From Marinobacter salarius (lineage in GTDB: Bacteria > Pseudomonadota > Gammaproteobacteria > Pseudomonadales > Oleiphilaceae): DNA of 64,000 bases. Below the pieces are notes generated by a model. It made no database searches. It worked only from the letters and a program-made list of their open reading frames with translations, and had not been told where the DNA came from. A program made the translations under genes and the position numbers. Below, piece after piece: positions 45,819-55,184 of this stretch (positions are counted from its first letter, which is position 1; every line of letters begins with the position of its first letter). The stretch spans positions 992,001 through 1,056,000 of the forward strand of contig NZ_CP136693.1 of assembly GCF_032922745.1 (NCBI RefSeq), written 5' to 3'.

Positions 45819-46596
45819 CGGTGGTTCCCATGTAGGCTTCCATGACGGCGGGGTTGGTCGATACCGTGTCGTAGTTGCCTTCAGCCAACACCTCCCCGCG
45901 GTTCAGGACGGTGATGGTGTCGGCCAGCGTGGACACCACATTGAGGTTGTGCTCAACCATCACGATGGTTCTGCCATCCACCACCTTGCGAATCAGCTCG
46001 GTGACCGTGCCTACGTCCTCTGAACTCATGCCCTGGGTGGGTTCATCAAGCAGCATGAGCCTGGGTTTGAGTGCAATGGTGGTGGCAATCTCCAGCGCCC
46101 GCTTCTGTCCGTAGGCGAGTTCCACCGCCTTGGTATCGGCAAAGGGCCCCAGGCCGACCTGTTCCAGGGTGGCCTGGGCTTCTTCATTCAGTTGATCAAG
46201 AATTCGTACCGGCCGCCAGAAGTGATAGGAAATGCCCAACTTGCGTTGCAGGGCGACCCGAACGTTTTCGCGGGCAGAGAGGTGGGGAAATACCGCCGAA
46301 ATCTGAAAAGAGCGAATCAGCCCCTGCTGGGCAATACCCGCGGGGCGCGCGTTGGTAATGTCTTTGCCAGCGTAGATAATCTGCCCGGCGCTGGGCTTGA
46401 GGAATTTGGTCAACAGGTTGAAAAACGTCGTTTTTCCGGCCCCGTTCGGGCCTATCAACGCATGTATGGAGCCTGTCTTGACGTTGATGCTGACGTCACT
46501 GATGGCGGTAAAGCCTTTGAAATCCTTGGTCAGGTTCCTGGTTTCAAGGATGGTTGAGGATGGTTGTGTCTGCTCGCCTACAGCCTGCTCTTCCAC
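45808..46596 (-). CDS. livG: Branched-chain amino acid ABC transporter ATPase LivG
   Basis: 262 residues from a GTG at 46596. LTKDFKGFTAISDVSI, Walker A IGPNGAGKTTFFNLL, signature ELAYGQKRALEIATTI and Walker B LMLLDEPTQGMSSEDV are present. It is the first gene of the liv operon; the promoter should lie in 46597-46812. Confidence 0.93.
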   Translation of the reverse strand: MEEQAVGEQTQPSSTILETRNLTKDFKGFTAISDVSINVKTGSIHALIGPNGAGKTTFFNLLTKFLKPSAGQIIYAGKDITNARPAGIAQQGLIRSFQISAVFPHLSARENVRVALQRKLGISYHFWRPVRILDQLNEEAQATLEQVGLGPFADTKAVELAYGQKRALEIATTIALKPRLMLLDEPTQGMSSEDVGTVTELIRKVVDGRTIVMVEHNLNVVSTLADTITVLNRGEVLAEGNYDTVSTNPAVMEAYMGTTDAA

Positions 46597-46812
46597 GGAA
46601 AGACACCCCTTTCAATTCAGGTGAGCGGCGCTGATGCCGCGTGTTTTTATTCGTTGTTGTGACAGCTGGTTTTTTGAAAGGTCGCAAATACAGCTATTTG
46701 AACCGACATTCAGTAATAGTTGGCGAATGTGGATTCTGTCAAGAATGGGAGAGGGGAACAGTGGGGGAGACACGCCCCGTTCAGGGCGTGCCTTTAGTGG
46801 TTATTCCAGTGG

Positions 46813-49320
46813 TTATTCTTCGTCCCGTGGCGGGCGTTCGACCACTTTGCGCTTACCCTTGGCACACCGGGACAGGGCTTTCAGCCCGTCGGCTTCGAAG
46901 GCATCCACGCGGATGACATCGTAGAGTGCTTCCAGTGCCTCAAGAAGTTTGTCGCATTCGTCTTTCTGAACAACGCCCTGCTCGCAGGCCCAGTCCACCA
47001 GTTCCTTACGCTGGTGCCCCATCAGCAGGTCGATACCGCCCAGCTCGTCTTCATCCCGATTGCGCAGGGCTTCATGCAGGCGATCGCGCATGTCCTTGGT
47101 TTCATTGGCCAGCCGGTAGGCGTTCAGTACACGGCCCAAAGGGTCGTCCGGATCGGTATTGATGTAACTGCCACGGCTGATGCGCTGGCGTAGCGGCGTA
47201 TCGTTCACAATGCTGGCGGCCACCTCCGTGCCCAGGGCGTCGTCCGGGCCGTTGAGGCCGGTGGCGCCCAGAGGGAACACCAGCATCCGCAGCGGCCAGC
47301 GCAACAGCGGAACCGGGAAGTTGATGATCAGCTCGCGCATGGATGTCTTGAGGTCGCGCAGACTGGTCTGAAGGCACCATTCCACCAGCGGCCGCTGGTC
47401 TTCCGGATAGCCTTCCTCGTGCCATTGCTTGATCACCGCCGTGGCGTAATACAGGTGTACAAGGCAGTCCGCCATCCGCCCGGACAGGCGCTGACGTGCC
47501 TTGAGGCCGCCACCAACCGTGAGCAGGGTAACGTCGGTCATCAGGGCAAACGCGGCCGAGAACCGGGCAAGCTGGCGATAGCTGGACTGGATGTTACCCT
47601 GGCGGGGCACGGTTTCCAGCAAGCCGCCGCTCAGTGCCAGCACTAACGAGCGTAACGCGTTGCGGGTGGTGTGGGCGATATGGCGGTAAAAGATGCCGTC
47701 GAACTTCTCGACCGCCGCCTTTTTATCGTCCATGCCCGCTGCTTCGATTTCTTCAACAATAAACGGGTGACAACGGATGGCACCCTGGCCGAACACCATC
47801 AGGCTGCGGGTCAGGATGTTTGCGCCTTCCACCGTGATACCGATGGGCACCGCCTGGTACGCCCTGGCCAGGAAGTTGCGGGGGCCGGTAATAACACCGC
47901 GGCCGGCAACCACGTCCATGGCATGGTTGATCACCGTGCGCATCAAGTCGGTATTGCGGTACTTGAGCACCGCTGACGGCACGGAGGGGCGTACACCCCG
48001 GTCCAGCATGCCGGATGTCAGTAATCGGGCGGCATCCATCATGTAGGTGTAGCCGGCGATGGGCTCCAGCGCTTCCTGAACCCCCTCAAACTGGCTGATG
48101 GAGCGGCCGAACTGTTCCCGGGTCAGGGCATAGGAGCCTGTGGCCATGCTGGCCACTTTGCCAGCGCCGGTGCCCAATGCGGGCAGGGAGATGGAACGGC
48201 CGATGGACAGGCATTCCAGCAGCATTTTCCAGCCTTTGCCCAACATGTCCTGGCCGCCAATCACCTGATCCATGGGGATAAACACGTCGTTGCCCCAGGT
48301 CGGACCGTTCATGAACACGGTATTCATTGGCAGGTGACGGGCGCCGGAGTGAACCCCTTCCAGGTCCTGTGGAACCATCACGCAGGTAACGCCGATGTCG
48401 TCGGAGTCGCCCAGTAGTTTGTCCGGGTCGTAGACCTTGATGGCCAGGCCAATCAGCGTCGCCACCGGTGCCAGTGTGATGTAGCGCTTGTTCCAGGTGA
48501 CTTTCAGGCCCAGTACTTCCTCGCCATTCCACTGGCCCTTACAGACGATGCCCTTGTCCGGAATAGCTCCGGCGTCAGAACCGGCGACCGGCGACGTCAG
48601 CGCAAAGCAGGGGATTTCCTCGCCGCCGGCCAGCCGCGGCAGATAATGTTCTTTCTGGGCATCGGTGCCGTATTCCATCAGCAGCTCGCCCGGGCCAAGC
48701 GAGTTGGGCACCATGACGGTCACAGCGGCGGATACGCTGCGGGTGGAAATCTTCATCACGATCTCGGAGTGGGCGGTGTGGGAAAAGCCCTTGCCGCCCT
48801 GTTCCTTGGGAATCATCAACCCGAAGAAGCCATTCTCGCGAATGAACTTCCAGACCTTGTTGGGCAGGTCGTACTCTTCGTGGGTGATTTTCCAGTCATC
48901 CAGCATGCCGCACAGCTTCTCGACCGGCCCGTCGAGGAACGCCTGTTCTTCGCTGGAGAGGTGGGCCGGTTTGGCATCGAGCAGTTTCGACCACTTGGGT
49001 TGCCCGGAGAAAAGCTCGCCATCCCAGTCTACGGTACCTGAGCGCAGGGCCTCGGCCTCGGTATCCGAGAGCTTCGGGAGCCGGCCGCGCACCCAGTTCA
49101 GCAACGGAGCGCTGAACTTCTCGCGCCGCAAGTCACCTGGGAGCACCAGCACCAGGCTGAGAGCAAGCAGCCCGCCACCAAACAGTATACTGAGGATGTG
49201 CCAGCCATCCTGAAACAGCCCGACGACCGTTGCAATCACAAGCACGGTGGCGGCAGTGGTGCCACCGATGCCAAGATAGATCAGTACCAGCGCACTGATC
49301 AGTAGAAGCAGAACACTCAT
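46813..49320 (-). CDS. fadE: Acyl-CoA dehydrogenase FadE
   Basis: 835 residues, the length of gammaproteobacterial FadE. Two N-terminal membrane segments (VLLLLISALVLIYLGIGG and WHILSILFGGGLLALSLVLV) anchor it; then the acyl-CoA dehydrogenase fold with CFALTSPVAGSDAGAIPDKG and LTREQFGRSISQFEGVQEAL; the C-terminal about 250 residues are the DUF1974 part. It catalyses the first step of fatty-acid beta-oxidation at the membrane. It is monocistronic and far from the other fad genes of the window. Confidence 0.96.
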   Translation of the reverse strand: MSVLLLLISALVLIYLGIGGTTAATVLVIATVVGLFQDGWHILSILFGGGLLALSLVLVLPGDLRREKFSAPLLNWVRGRLPKLSDTEAEALRSGTVDWDGELFSGQPKWSKLLDAKPAHLSSEEQAFLDGPVEKLCGMLDDWKITHEEYDLPNKVWKFIRENGFFGLMIPKEQGGKGFSHTAHSEIVMKISTRSVSAAVTVMVPNSLGPGELLMEYGTDAQKEHYLPRLAGGEEIPCFALTSPVAGSDAGAIPDKGIVCKGQWNGEEVLGLKVTWNKRYITLAPVATLIGLAIKVYDPDKLLGDSDDIGVTCVMVPQDLEGVHSGARHLPMNTVFMNGPTWGNDVFIPMDQVIGGQDMLGKGWKMLLECLSIGRSISLPALGTGAGKVASMATGSYALTREQFGRSISQFEGVQEALEPIAGYTYMMDAARLLTSGMLDRGVRPSVPSAVLKYRNTDLMRTVINHAMDVVAGRGVITGPRNFLARAYQAVPIGITVEGANILTRSLMVFGQGAIRCHPFIVEEIEAAGMDDKKAAVEKFDGIFYRHIAHTTRNALRSLVLALSGGLLETVPRQGNIQSSYRQLARFSAAFALMTDVTLLTVGGGLKARQRLSGRMADCLVHLYYATAVIKQWHEEGYPEDQRPLVEWCLQTSLRDLKTSMRELIINFPVPLLRWPLRMLVFPLGATGLNGPDDALGTEVAASIVNDTPLRQRISRGSYINTDPDDPLGRVLNAYRLANETKDMRDRLHEALRNRDEDELGGIDLLMGHQRKELVDWACEQGVVQKDECDKLLEALEALYDVIRVDAFEADGLKALSRCAKGKRKVVERPPRDEE

Positions 49321-49459
49321 GGGCGGATCTCCATATCGAGAAGAAATTCAACCTGAATCGTTCTTACCTTCGGCCAAAGCCAGAGAGGTTGCAAGCGCTT
49401 GCGTTAGTGATCTTGACGCACCGGCGAGGATTCCGACATTGATCGTTATCTGAAGCGGT

Positions 49460-50347
49460 TCATACATAGCCGGCTGTAAAGACCAGGCCCAGCACAATCG
49501 GCATCACCACAAGGCTTCCGAGGTTACTCATAAGCACCAGTGAGGCTACTTTATGAGGTTCCTGTTGATACTGCTCCGCCAGCATGTAGTTCAACACAGC
49601 AGAGGGCATGGCGGCGAAGACCCACAAAGCAGCTATCTGCAGGCCCGGCAGATCCAGAATCGCTATCATTGGCCAGGCAAGAATCAACCCGGATGCAGGC
49701 GCGGAAATAGCGCCCAGAACCCCGAGTTTCCAGTCGCTGAAATCCACATCCAGCATGCGAACACCAAGCGTAAAGAGCATGAGCGGGATACACACTCCGC
49801 CTAGCATGTTCAGGGTTTCCAGCAGCCATTGTGGCATGGGTACGCCACCGAAGTTGACGGTAAGGCCGGCGATACTTGCCGCAATAACGGGTATGCGAAG
49901 CCGTCTGATGATCGACGTGTGCGGGTCCAGCATGTAGATGCCCACCGTAAAGTGCAGCAGCATTTCCACGACAAATAGGACAACGGCCGCGGGCAGGGCT
50001 GCCTCGCCGAACGCAAATACCAGTACGGGAATGCCCATGTTGCCGGAATTGTTGAACATCATCGGCGGCAGGAAGGTTTTAAGGTTCAGGTTCAGAATCC
50101 TGGCCAGCGGATAGAGGACGATGCCGGAACCCAGAACGACCACCGTTGCCGCCAGAGCCAGGCTGGTGTAATCCTGCAGCGGAGCCTGTTGATCAGCCAG
50201 AACCGCGAACACCAGCATGGGGACGAATAGCTCCATATTGAGGGTGTTCAGGCCTTTGATGTCTGGAGTGCGATATCGGCCGTAAAGGGCACCACAACCG
50301 GCGATCAGAAAGACCGGCAACATCGTGGACAGGATCTGGGCAAGCAT
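49460..50347 (-). CDS. AEC family transporter
   Basis: 295 residues with about ten membrane segments in two halves. LPVFLIAGCGALYGRYRTPD, LNTLNMELFVPMLVFAVLA and FNNSGNMGIPVLVFAFGEA are typical of auxin-efflux-carrier-like proteins, which in bacteria move malate, malonate or other metabolites. Substrate unknown. Downstream is FadE; upstream the PatB-like gene is divergent. Confidence 0.9.
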   Translation of the reverse strand: MLAQILSTMLPVFLIAGCGALYGRYRTPDIKGLNTLNMELFVPMLVFAVLADQQAPLQDYTSLALAATVVVLGSGIVLYPLARILNLNLKTFLPPMMFNNSGNMGIPVLVFAFGEAALPAAVVLFVVEMLLHFTVGIYMLDPHTSIIRRLRIPVIAASIAGLTVNFGGVPMPQWLLETLNMLGGVCIPLMLFTLGVRMLDVDFSDWKLGVLGAISAPASGLILAWPMIAILDLPGLQIAALWVFAAMPSAVLNYMLAEQYQQEPHKVASLVLMSNLGSLVVMPIVLGLVFTAGYV

Positions 50348-50552
50348 TCAGGGGCTCCGAGGGTCGATCAGGGTAAGCAAATAACTCGTTAGGTTCGCAA
50401 TTATACCGGGTTCCAGGCAAGTAAAACCTGTGGCCTTGCGACCAAAGATAACCCCTTCCATAAGCTGGGGAAGCAGCGCCCAACTTGCACGGATTGTAAC
50501 GACTGCCACAGAATAACCTTGCCTAACTCACCATCCTAGCGGAGAGCCACTT

Positions 50553-51725
50553 GTGCCTGAGACCTTTGACCAGCCTGTTGAGCGGGAAAACACCTGTTCC
50601 GTAAAATTTGACGCCCGCAAAGCGGTATTCGGCAAAGATGACGTTATCCCCCTGTGGGTGGCGGATATGGACTTTCCAGCGCCGGAAGCGGTGACCAGGG
50701 CTCTGGAAGAACGGGCAAGGCACCCGGTATACGGTTATACACTGTTTCCGGAGAGCCTGTACCAGTCGGTGATTGACTGGTTTGAACATCGGCATGGCTG
50801 GGTCATTGAGCGGGAATGGTTAATGATGGCTCCGGGGGTGGTGCCTTCGCTGCACGCGGCGGCACTGGCGTTTGCCGGCGAAGGTGAAGGGGTGATAATA
50901 CAGCCTCCGGTTTACCCGCCTTTCTTCAGTGCCATTCGGAAAACCGGTCGTGCGGTGATTGAAAACCCGCTGGAACAGGTGGATGGCCGTTATCAGATGA
51001 ATCTCGAACACCTTGAGGCCTGTGCAGCGCGGGGCGATGCCAGAGTGTTGCTGCTGTGCTCGCCCCATAACCCGGTGGGAAGGGTGTGGAGCGAAAGCGA
51101 GCTCAGGGAGGTATTGGCCATTGCCAGGCGCCACAACCTGGTGGTGCTGTCGGATGAGATTCATTGCGACCTCACCTATCCGGACAAGCCTGCCCATCAT
51201 GTACTGGCGAAACTGGCCGATGAGGAACAGGCCCTGATTACCACCGTAGCGCCCAGTAAATCCTTCAATATGCCCGGTCTGGGCTTGTCGGCGCTGGTGG
51301 TGAGGAATCCAGAGCATCGGAAGTTATTGAAAGACGTGTTCGACGCCATGCACATGAACCAGTGCAATCCCTTCAGTATCGCCGGCTTCGAGGCCGGGTA
51401 TCGCCAGGGTGGCCCATGGCTGGACGAACTCATGATCTACCTGCAAGGCAATCGTGACAGGGTGATGGACTACATCCGCCAACACCTGCCTGACATCCGG
51501 GTAACGGAGCCGGAGGGCACCTACTTGTTGTGGCTGGACTGCCGGGGCCTGGGCATGAGCGACGCGGAACTGAAACGGTTCTTTGTGCAGGAAGCGGGTA
51601 TTGGCATGAACCCGGGCATCACCTTTGGTGAGCCCGGCAGCGGGTTCATGCGTATGAATATTGGTTGCCCGCGCCGGGTTCTGGACACGGCCCTGGAGCA
51701 GATCCGGCAGGCGCTGAATAAATAA
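50553..51725 (+). CDS. MalY/PatB family cystathionine beta-lyase-like PLP enzyme
   Basis: 390 residues from a GTG with GGAGAG upstream. PLWVADMDFPAPEAVTRALE near the start is the family hallmark, LLLCSPHNPVGRVW binds PLP, and the Schiff-base Lys is in APSKSFNMPGLG (about residue 236). The enzyme cleaves C-S bonds of cystathionine or cysteine conjugates, and may also act as an aminotransferase. It converges on the CBM-like gene. Confidence 0.92.
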   Translation: MPETFDQPVERENTCSVKFDARKAVFGKDDVIPLWVADMDFPAPEAVTRALEERARHPVYGYTLFPESLYQSVIDWFEHRHGWVIEREWLMMAPGVVPSLHAAALAFAGEGEGVIIQPPVYPPFFSAIRKTGRAVIENPLEQVDGRYQMNLEHLEACAARGDARVLLLCSPHNPVGRVWSESELREVLAIARRHNLVVLSDEIHCDLTYPDKPAHHVLAKLADEEQALITTVAPSKSFNMPGLGLSALVVRNPEHRKLLKDVFDAMHMNQCNPFSIAGFEAGYRQGGPWLDELMIYLQGNRDRVMDYIRQHLPDIRVTEPEGTYLLWLDCRGLGMSDAELKRFFVQEAGIGMNPGITFGEPGSGFMRMNIGCPRRVLDTALEQIRQALNK

Positions 51726-51730
51726 CCGGA

Positions 51731-52282
51731 TCAGTCGGCGTTTTCAGCGCCGTTACTGCAGGGATCGTCTACTGGCTGCCAGTGAGGCGGCTGGCTCATG
51801 GCTGGCATCTGGCCGTTGCTGGGGCGTATGGCGCGGTAAGTCTGCCCTTCGTGTATGGCCATCTGGCCCACGGTATAGCTGCCGCCAAAGCTCCATCGCC
51901 CGGGTTCTTTGCAGGCCTGTGGGCGCTCGTTGGGCGTTTTTACGGGCGTTTCGCCGGCGTCGGCCGGTGCCTGAGGTTGGTGGTTCACCCCACCTTCCGA
52001 TTGGCGCTCAGCAACGTTGCTGTCATCACGACCGACCCCGCAATCAGGCACTGACGCCAGTCTTTCCCATTCGAAATCCGCACCGGGTGTTTTACCCTCG
52101 TGGAGTTCGCGGGACTGGTACCAGTCACCCTGGTGAAACACTGTCTGTCCCGGTGGGTAATAGCGGCTCGGTATCCAGGTATTTTCCTCAGGATCGCAGG
52201 GGGCAGCGACCGCTGGGGTGTTGAAAGCCGCCAGTATCAGTACGCCGGCCCATCTGAAGCGCCTTGTCATGCCATTGACCAT
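51731..52282 (-). CDS. Exported protein with two carbohydrate-binding-like modules
   Basis: 183 residues from the ATG at 52282. A signal peptide (MVNGMTRRFRWAGVLILAAF, cut after AVA) is followed by two short modules: NTWIPSRYYPPGQTVFHQGD with WYQSRE, and GRWSFGGSYTVGQMAIHEGQ with TYRAI. Both have the YxxGxxVxxxGxxY layout of CBM5/12 chitin- or cellulose-binding domains. A Pro-rich linker lies between. No catalytic domain is present. It may bind surface glycans or be a pilus or adhesin accessory. Confidence 0.75.
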   Translation of the reverse strand: MVNGMTRRFRWAGVLILAAFNTPAVAAPCDPEENTWIPSRYYPPGQTVFHQGDWYQSRELHEGKTPGADFEWERLASVPDCGVGRDDSNVAERQSEGGVNHQPQAPADAGETPVKTPNERPQACKEPGRWSFGGSYTVGQMAIHEGQTYRAIRPSNGQMPAMSQPPHWQPVDDPCSNGAENAD

Positions 52283-52317
52283 GAATGCCTGCCTTGTCGA
52301 TATTTGTTGTTGGGTGC

Positions 52318-53241
52318 TCAACGGTATTTGCGGCGAAGTTCGGTGGTTCGGGTGGCCAGGAACAGTCCGGCCAGAATCAGAAGGCCGCCAATGACATGGA
52401 ACAGGCCCAGGCGTTCCCCGAGGAAAATGCCCGCCATCACCGACGCAAATACAGGGGTGAGGTACATGAAGATGGCCGCTTTTGCAGGACCAATCCGATG
52501 CACCCCATGATTCCAGAACGCGTAAGCCAGAATACCGGGGAAAATTGCAAAATACATCATGGGCAGCGCGGTTGATGCGTTCAGCTCGAATCCACCTGAG
52601 AAGAACAGTAGGTCCACCAGGAAAAACGGCAAGATCACCATAGTGCCGCAGGCGATCTGGACGGTCAGAAAGGTCAGTGGGGCCAATGGTACCGCCTGGC
52701 GGCGAAGCAGTACTGAGAACAAGCCCCAACTGGATACCGCCAGTACCATGATCAGATCACCGGGTTGCGCCCGCAAACCGGTCAGCACTGAGAGGTCTCC
52801 CCGCGCCACAACCGCCAGGATGCCCAGTACCGCCAGCCCGATGCCGAGAGCCTGAATGGGGCGTGTGCGATCTCCCAACAGCAACCAGGCCAGTAACGCC
52901 ACCATGATGGGTATGGTGGCGTTAATCAGCGCGATGTTGGTGGCCGTGGTGGTCACCGCGGCAAAATAAAGCAGCGAGTTGAACGCCGCCACACTGAACG
53001 TGGCGAGTGCCAGTATCGACAGTGCGTGTTCGCGGATGACCCGGCGCTGGCGCCAGACCCCCGGCAGCCCGAAGGGCAGGAGTATCGTCAGGGCTATCAC
53101 CCAGCGCCAGAACGACATGGACAGGGGAGGAATCTCGCCAACCACACTTTTGGCCACCACGGCGTTGCCCGCCCAGAACAACGGGGTCAGGACCAGGCCG
53201 GTGTAGGCCAGCCATAGTGGTTTAGAGGTTTCAGAAGACAC
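52318..53241 (-). CDS. EamA/DMT family transporter
   Basis: 307 residues from a GTG at 53241. Ten membrane segments in two repeats: LTPLFWAGNAVVAKSVVGEI and MSFWRWVIALTILLPF in the first, AFWNHGVHRIGPAKAAIFMY in the second. A drug/metabolite exporter of unknown substrate. It is 35 nt upstream of the CBM-like gene. Confidence 0.9.
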   Translation of the reverse strand: MSSETSKPLWLAYTGLVLTPLFWAGNAVVAKSVVGEIPPLSMSFWRWVIALTILLPFGLPGVWRQRRVIREHALSILALATFSVAAFNSLLYFAAVTTTATNIALINATIPIMVALLAWLLLGDRTRPIQALGIGLAVLGILAVVARGDLSVLTGLRAQPGDLIMVLAVSSWGLFSVLLRRQAVPLAPLTFLTVQIACGTMVILPFFLVDLLFFSGGFELNASTALPMMYFAIFPGILAYAFWNHGVHRIGPAKAAIFMYLTPVFASVMAGIFLGERLGLFHVIGGLLILAGLFLATRTTELRRKYR

Positions 53242-53298
53242 GCCAGCTCCCGTCTGAATTTCTGGTTCCGTGATAGATTCCAGGAACCCGACAGGATA

Positions 53299-54762
53299 CT
53301 ACTCTCCAGGCACTTCTGCCTCCGTACCAACGTGGTAGGCGGCAAAACCGGCCATGACCACCTGATCCACCGCCATGCCGATAATTCGGCCGCTGCTGCG
53401 GGCGCGGATGGGATGCTGGGCGTTGGTGATGGGATCCGAAACATAACCCAGGATTTCACCTTCAGAAACCTTGGCCCCCAGCTTGGTTTCGCTGAACAGA
53501 ATGCCGCCGTGTTCGGCCCGTATCCACTCGGAATCGTAATAGACGGGTTCCGGGTCTCCCCAGACGAACATCCTTGAGATCATGCCTTCCTTGTCCATCA
53601 GACTGGTCAGGCTGTTCACCCCGGCCTTGATCTGGTGCTCCTGGATTCGCAGTGATTCACCGGCCTCCATGGTGACGGACCGGATGCCGGCTTCGACAGC
53701 GGCGTGACGAAGCATGCCGGTGGTGCCGGTACTGTGGACGACTGCCATGCGGTCAAATCCACGGGTGAGTTCCGCCACTTCCGGGTTATTCATGTCCGCA
53801 CGCAGTTGGGGCAGGTTGGTGCGCTTGAGAGACCCGGTGTGGATATCCACCAACATGTCGCAATGACGGATTACGTTCTCGAACAGCGAGTGGGCAATGC
53901 GGTCCGCCAGGCTGCCATCGGTGCTGCCGGGGAAGTGACGATTGAGGTCACGGCGGTCGGGCAGGTAGCGGCTGCCTTGCTGGAAACCCGGCAGGTTGAC
54001 GATGGGAATGCCGATCACCCGGCCGGAGAGCTTGTCTGGCTCCAGGTCGTACATGGTGCGGCGGATGATCTCGATGCCGTTGAGTTCATCACCGTGAACG
54101 GCCCCGGTCAGGCATAGGTTAGGGCCGGGTTTGGAGCCATTGACCACCAGAACCGGTGTTGGTTGCGACAGGCCGGCAATCTGTATGGCAGGGGACCAGG
54201 CCAGGCGAGTTGAGGTTCCGGGCAGAACCTCGGCACCGAGCATTTTCAGGCTGGTGGCCTTTTCGGGTTCCGTCACCTCAGCAGACTCTTCCACGCCGTT
54301 TTCATCGGTCGCCGTTGCGGGGTCTGCGCCCTGGGCAGTGGGTTTGGGCTGATCCACCGTTGCGTCGGGCTTCGAAGGTTCGGGCTCCGAAGTCTTCGAC
54401 TCCGCTGGTTCAGCGGGCTTTGGAGGCGGCGCCACCTCCTTTAAATCAACATTGGGGGCCACTTCTTCCACGGCTGGTTCTGCCGTGGAATCTGGTGTTT
54501 TATCCTGTGAGGCGAGCTCCTCATCGGATTTCTGAGTGGTGTCTGCTTTACCGCTATTCTTTTTCGGTTCAGACGAGCGCAAGGGTTCCGAATGCTCGAC
54601 ATCCTCAACACTCTCGTCCTCGGCAAGCTCCGCGACGAGCATCTCCGTGTTATCGGAGTCATCGGACTTGTTTGCGTAGACGGCAGGGATTGCGACCAGG
54701 CTGCCAGTCAGGGTAAACATCAGGCCAGCGCGAAACAGATGTGTCAGCCAGCGATACAGCAT
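53299..54762 (-). CDS. Succinylglutamate desuccinylase/aspartoacylase-like protein with exported N-terminus
   Basis: 487 residues from the ATG at 54762. A signal or anchor segment (FRAGLMFTLTGSLVAIPAVY) leads into about 130 residues rich in Glu, Pro, Ser and Lys, then an M14-type zinc domain: CLTGAVHGDELNGIEIIR (zinc His and Glu), DLNRHFPGS and MLVDIHTGSLKR (second His). AspA/AstE relatives are cytosolic and have no such leader, so an exported deacylase or peptidase with a flexible stalk is likely. Substrate unknown. Confidence 0.85.
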   Translation of the reverse strand: MLYRWLTHLFRAGLMFTLTGSLVAIPAVYANKSDDSDNTEMLVAELAEDESVEDVEHSEPLRSSEPKKNSGKADTTQKSDEELASQDKTPDSTAEPAVEEVAPNVDLKEVAPPPKPAEPAESKTSEPEPSKPDATVDQPKPTAQGADPATATDENGVEESAEVTEPEKATSLKMLGAEVLPGTSTRLAWSPAIQIAGLSQPTPVLVVNGSKPGPNLCLTGAVHGDELNGIEIIRRTMYDLEPDKLSGRVIGIPIVNLPGFQQGSRYLPDRRDLNRHFPGSTDGSLADRIAHSLFENVIRHCDMLVDIHTGSLKRTNLPQLRADMNNPEVAELTRGFDRMAVVHSTGTTGMLRHAAVEAGIRSVTMEAGESLRIQEHQIKAGVNSLTSLMDKEGMISRMFVWGDPEPVYYDSEWIRAEHGGILFSETKLGAKVSEGEILGYVSDPITNAQHPIRARSSGRIIGMAVDQVVMAGFAAYHVGTEAEVPGE

Positions 54763-54983
54763 AATTCCTCTCGAGTCTTCAGCCAGTTTGAGGCTCGTTG
54801 TCCGATCTGTGAAAACGGTACAAGGATAGAGACCCCATTGTTTCATGAATACGGCTGTGACAAAGGTTTAATGCCACTTTCATGAACTCATTGTGTAATT
54901 CCGCAAAATGACCTATTCAAAGAGGTTACAGGATGCGGATTGCAGTTCTGTATCCGTTATACGTTCGATGGAGGATAAACTGT

Positions 54984-55142
54984 ATGGATCTTTTGCGAGT
55001 TCTGGTTGCGATTTTGTTACCGCCGTTGGGCGTCTTTTTACAGGTGGGGATTGGCAAACACTTCTGGATCAACATCCTGTTGACGATTCTCGGTTACATT
55101 CCCGGTATCGTGCACGCCGTCTGGATCATCGCGAAAAAATAG
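54984..55142 (+). CDS. YqaE/Pmp3 family small membrane protein
   Basis: 52 residues from the ATG at 54984, with GGAGG about 9 nt upstream. VAILLPPLGVFLQVGIGKHF and NILLTILGYIPGIVHAVWII are the two membrane segments of the PMP3 family, induced by salt, cold or other membrane stress in many organisms. The longer frame to 54933 adds a lead with no support. Confidence 0.92.
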   Translation: MDLLRVLVAILLPPLGVFLQVGIGKHFWINILLTILGYIPGIVHAVWIIAKK

Positions 55143-55184
55143 GCCGCCCCTGAGCAGGAACCAAGTGTCTGTGAGGGGCGGGCT

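Noticed and set aside
46771..46790. CACGCCC/GGGCGTG hairpin downstream of fadE
   Set aside because: Has no T run on the fadE strand; too weak to call a terminator.
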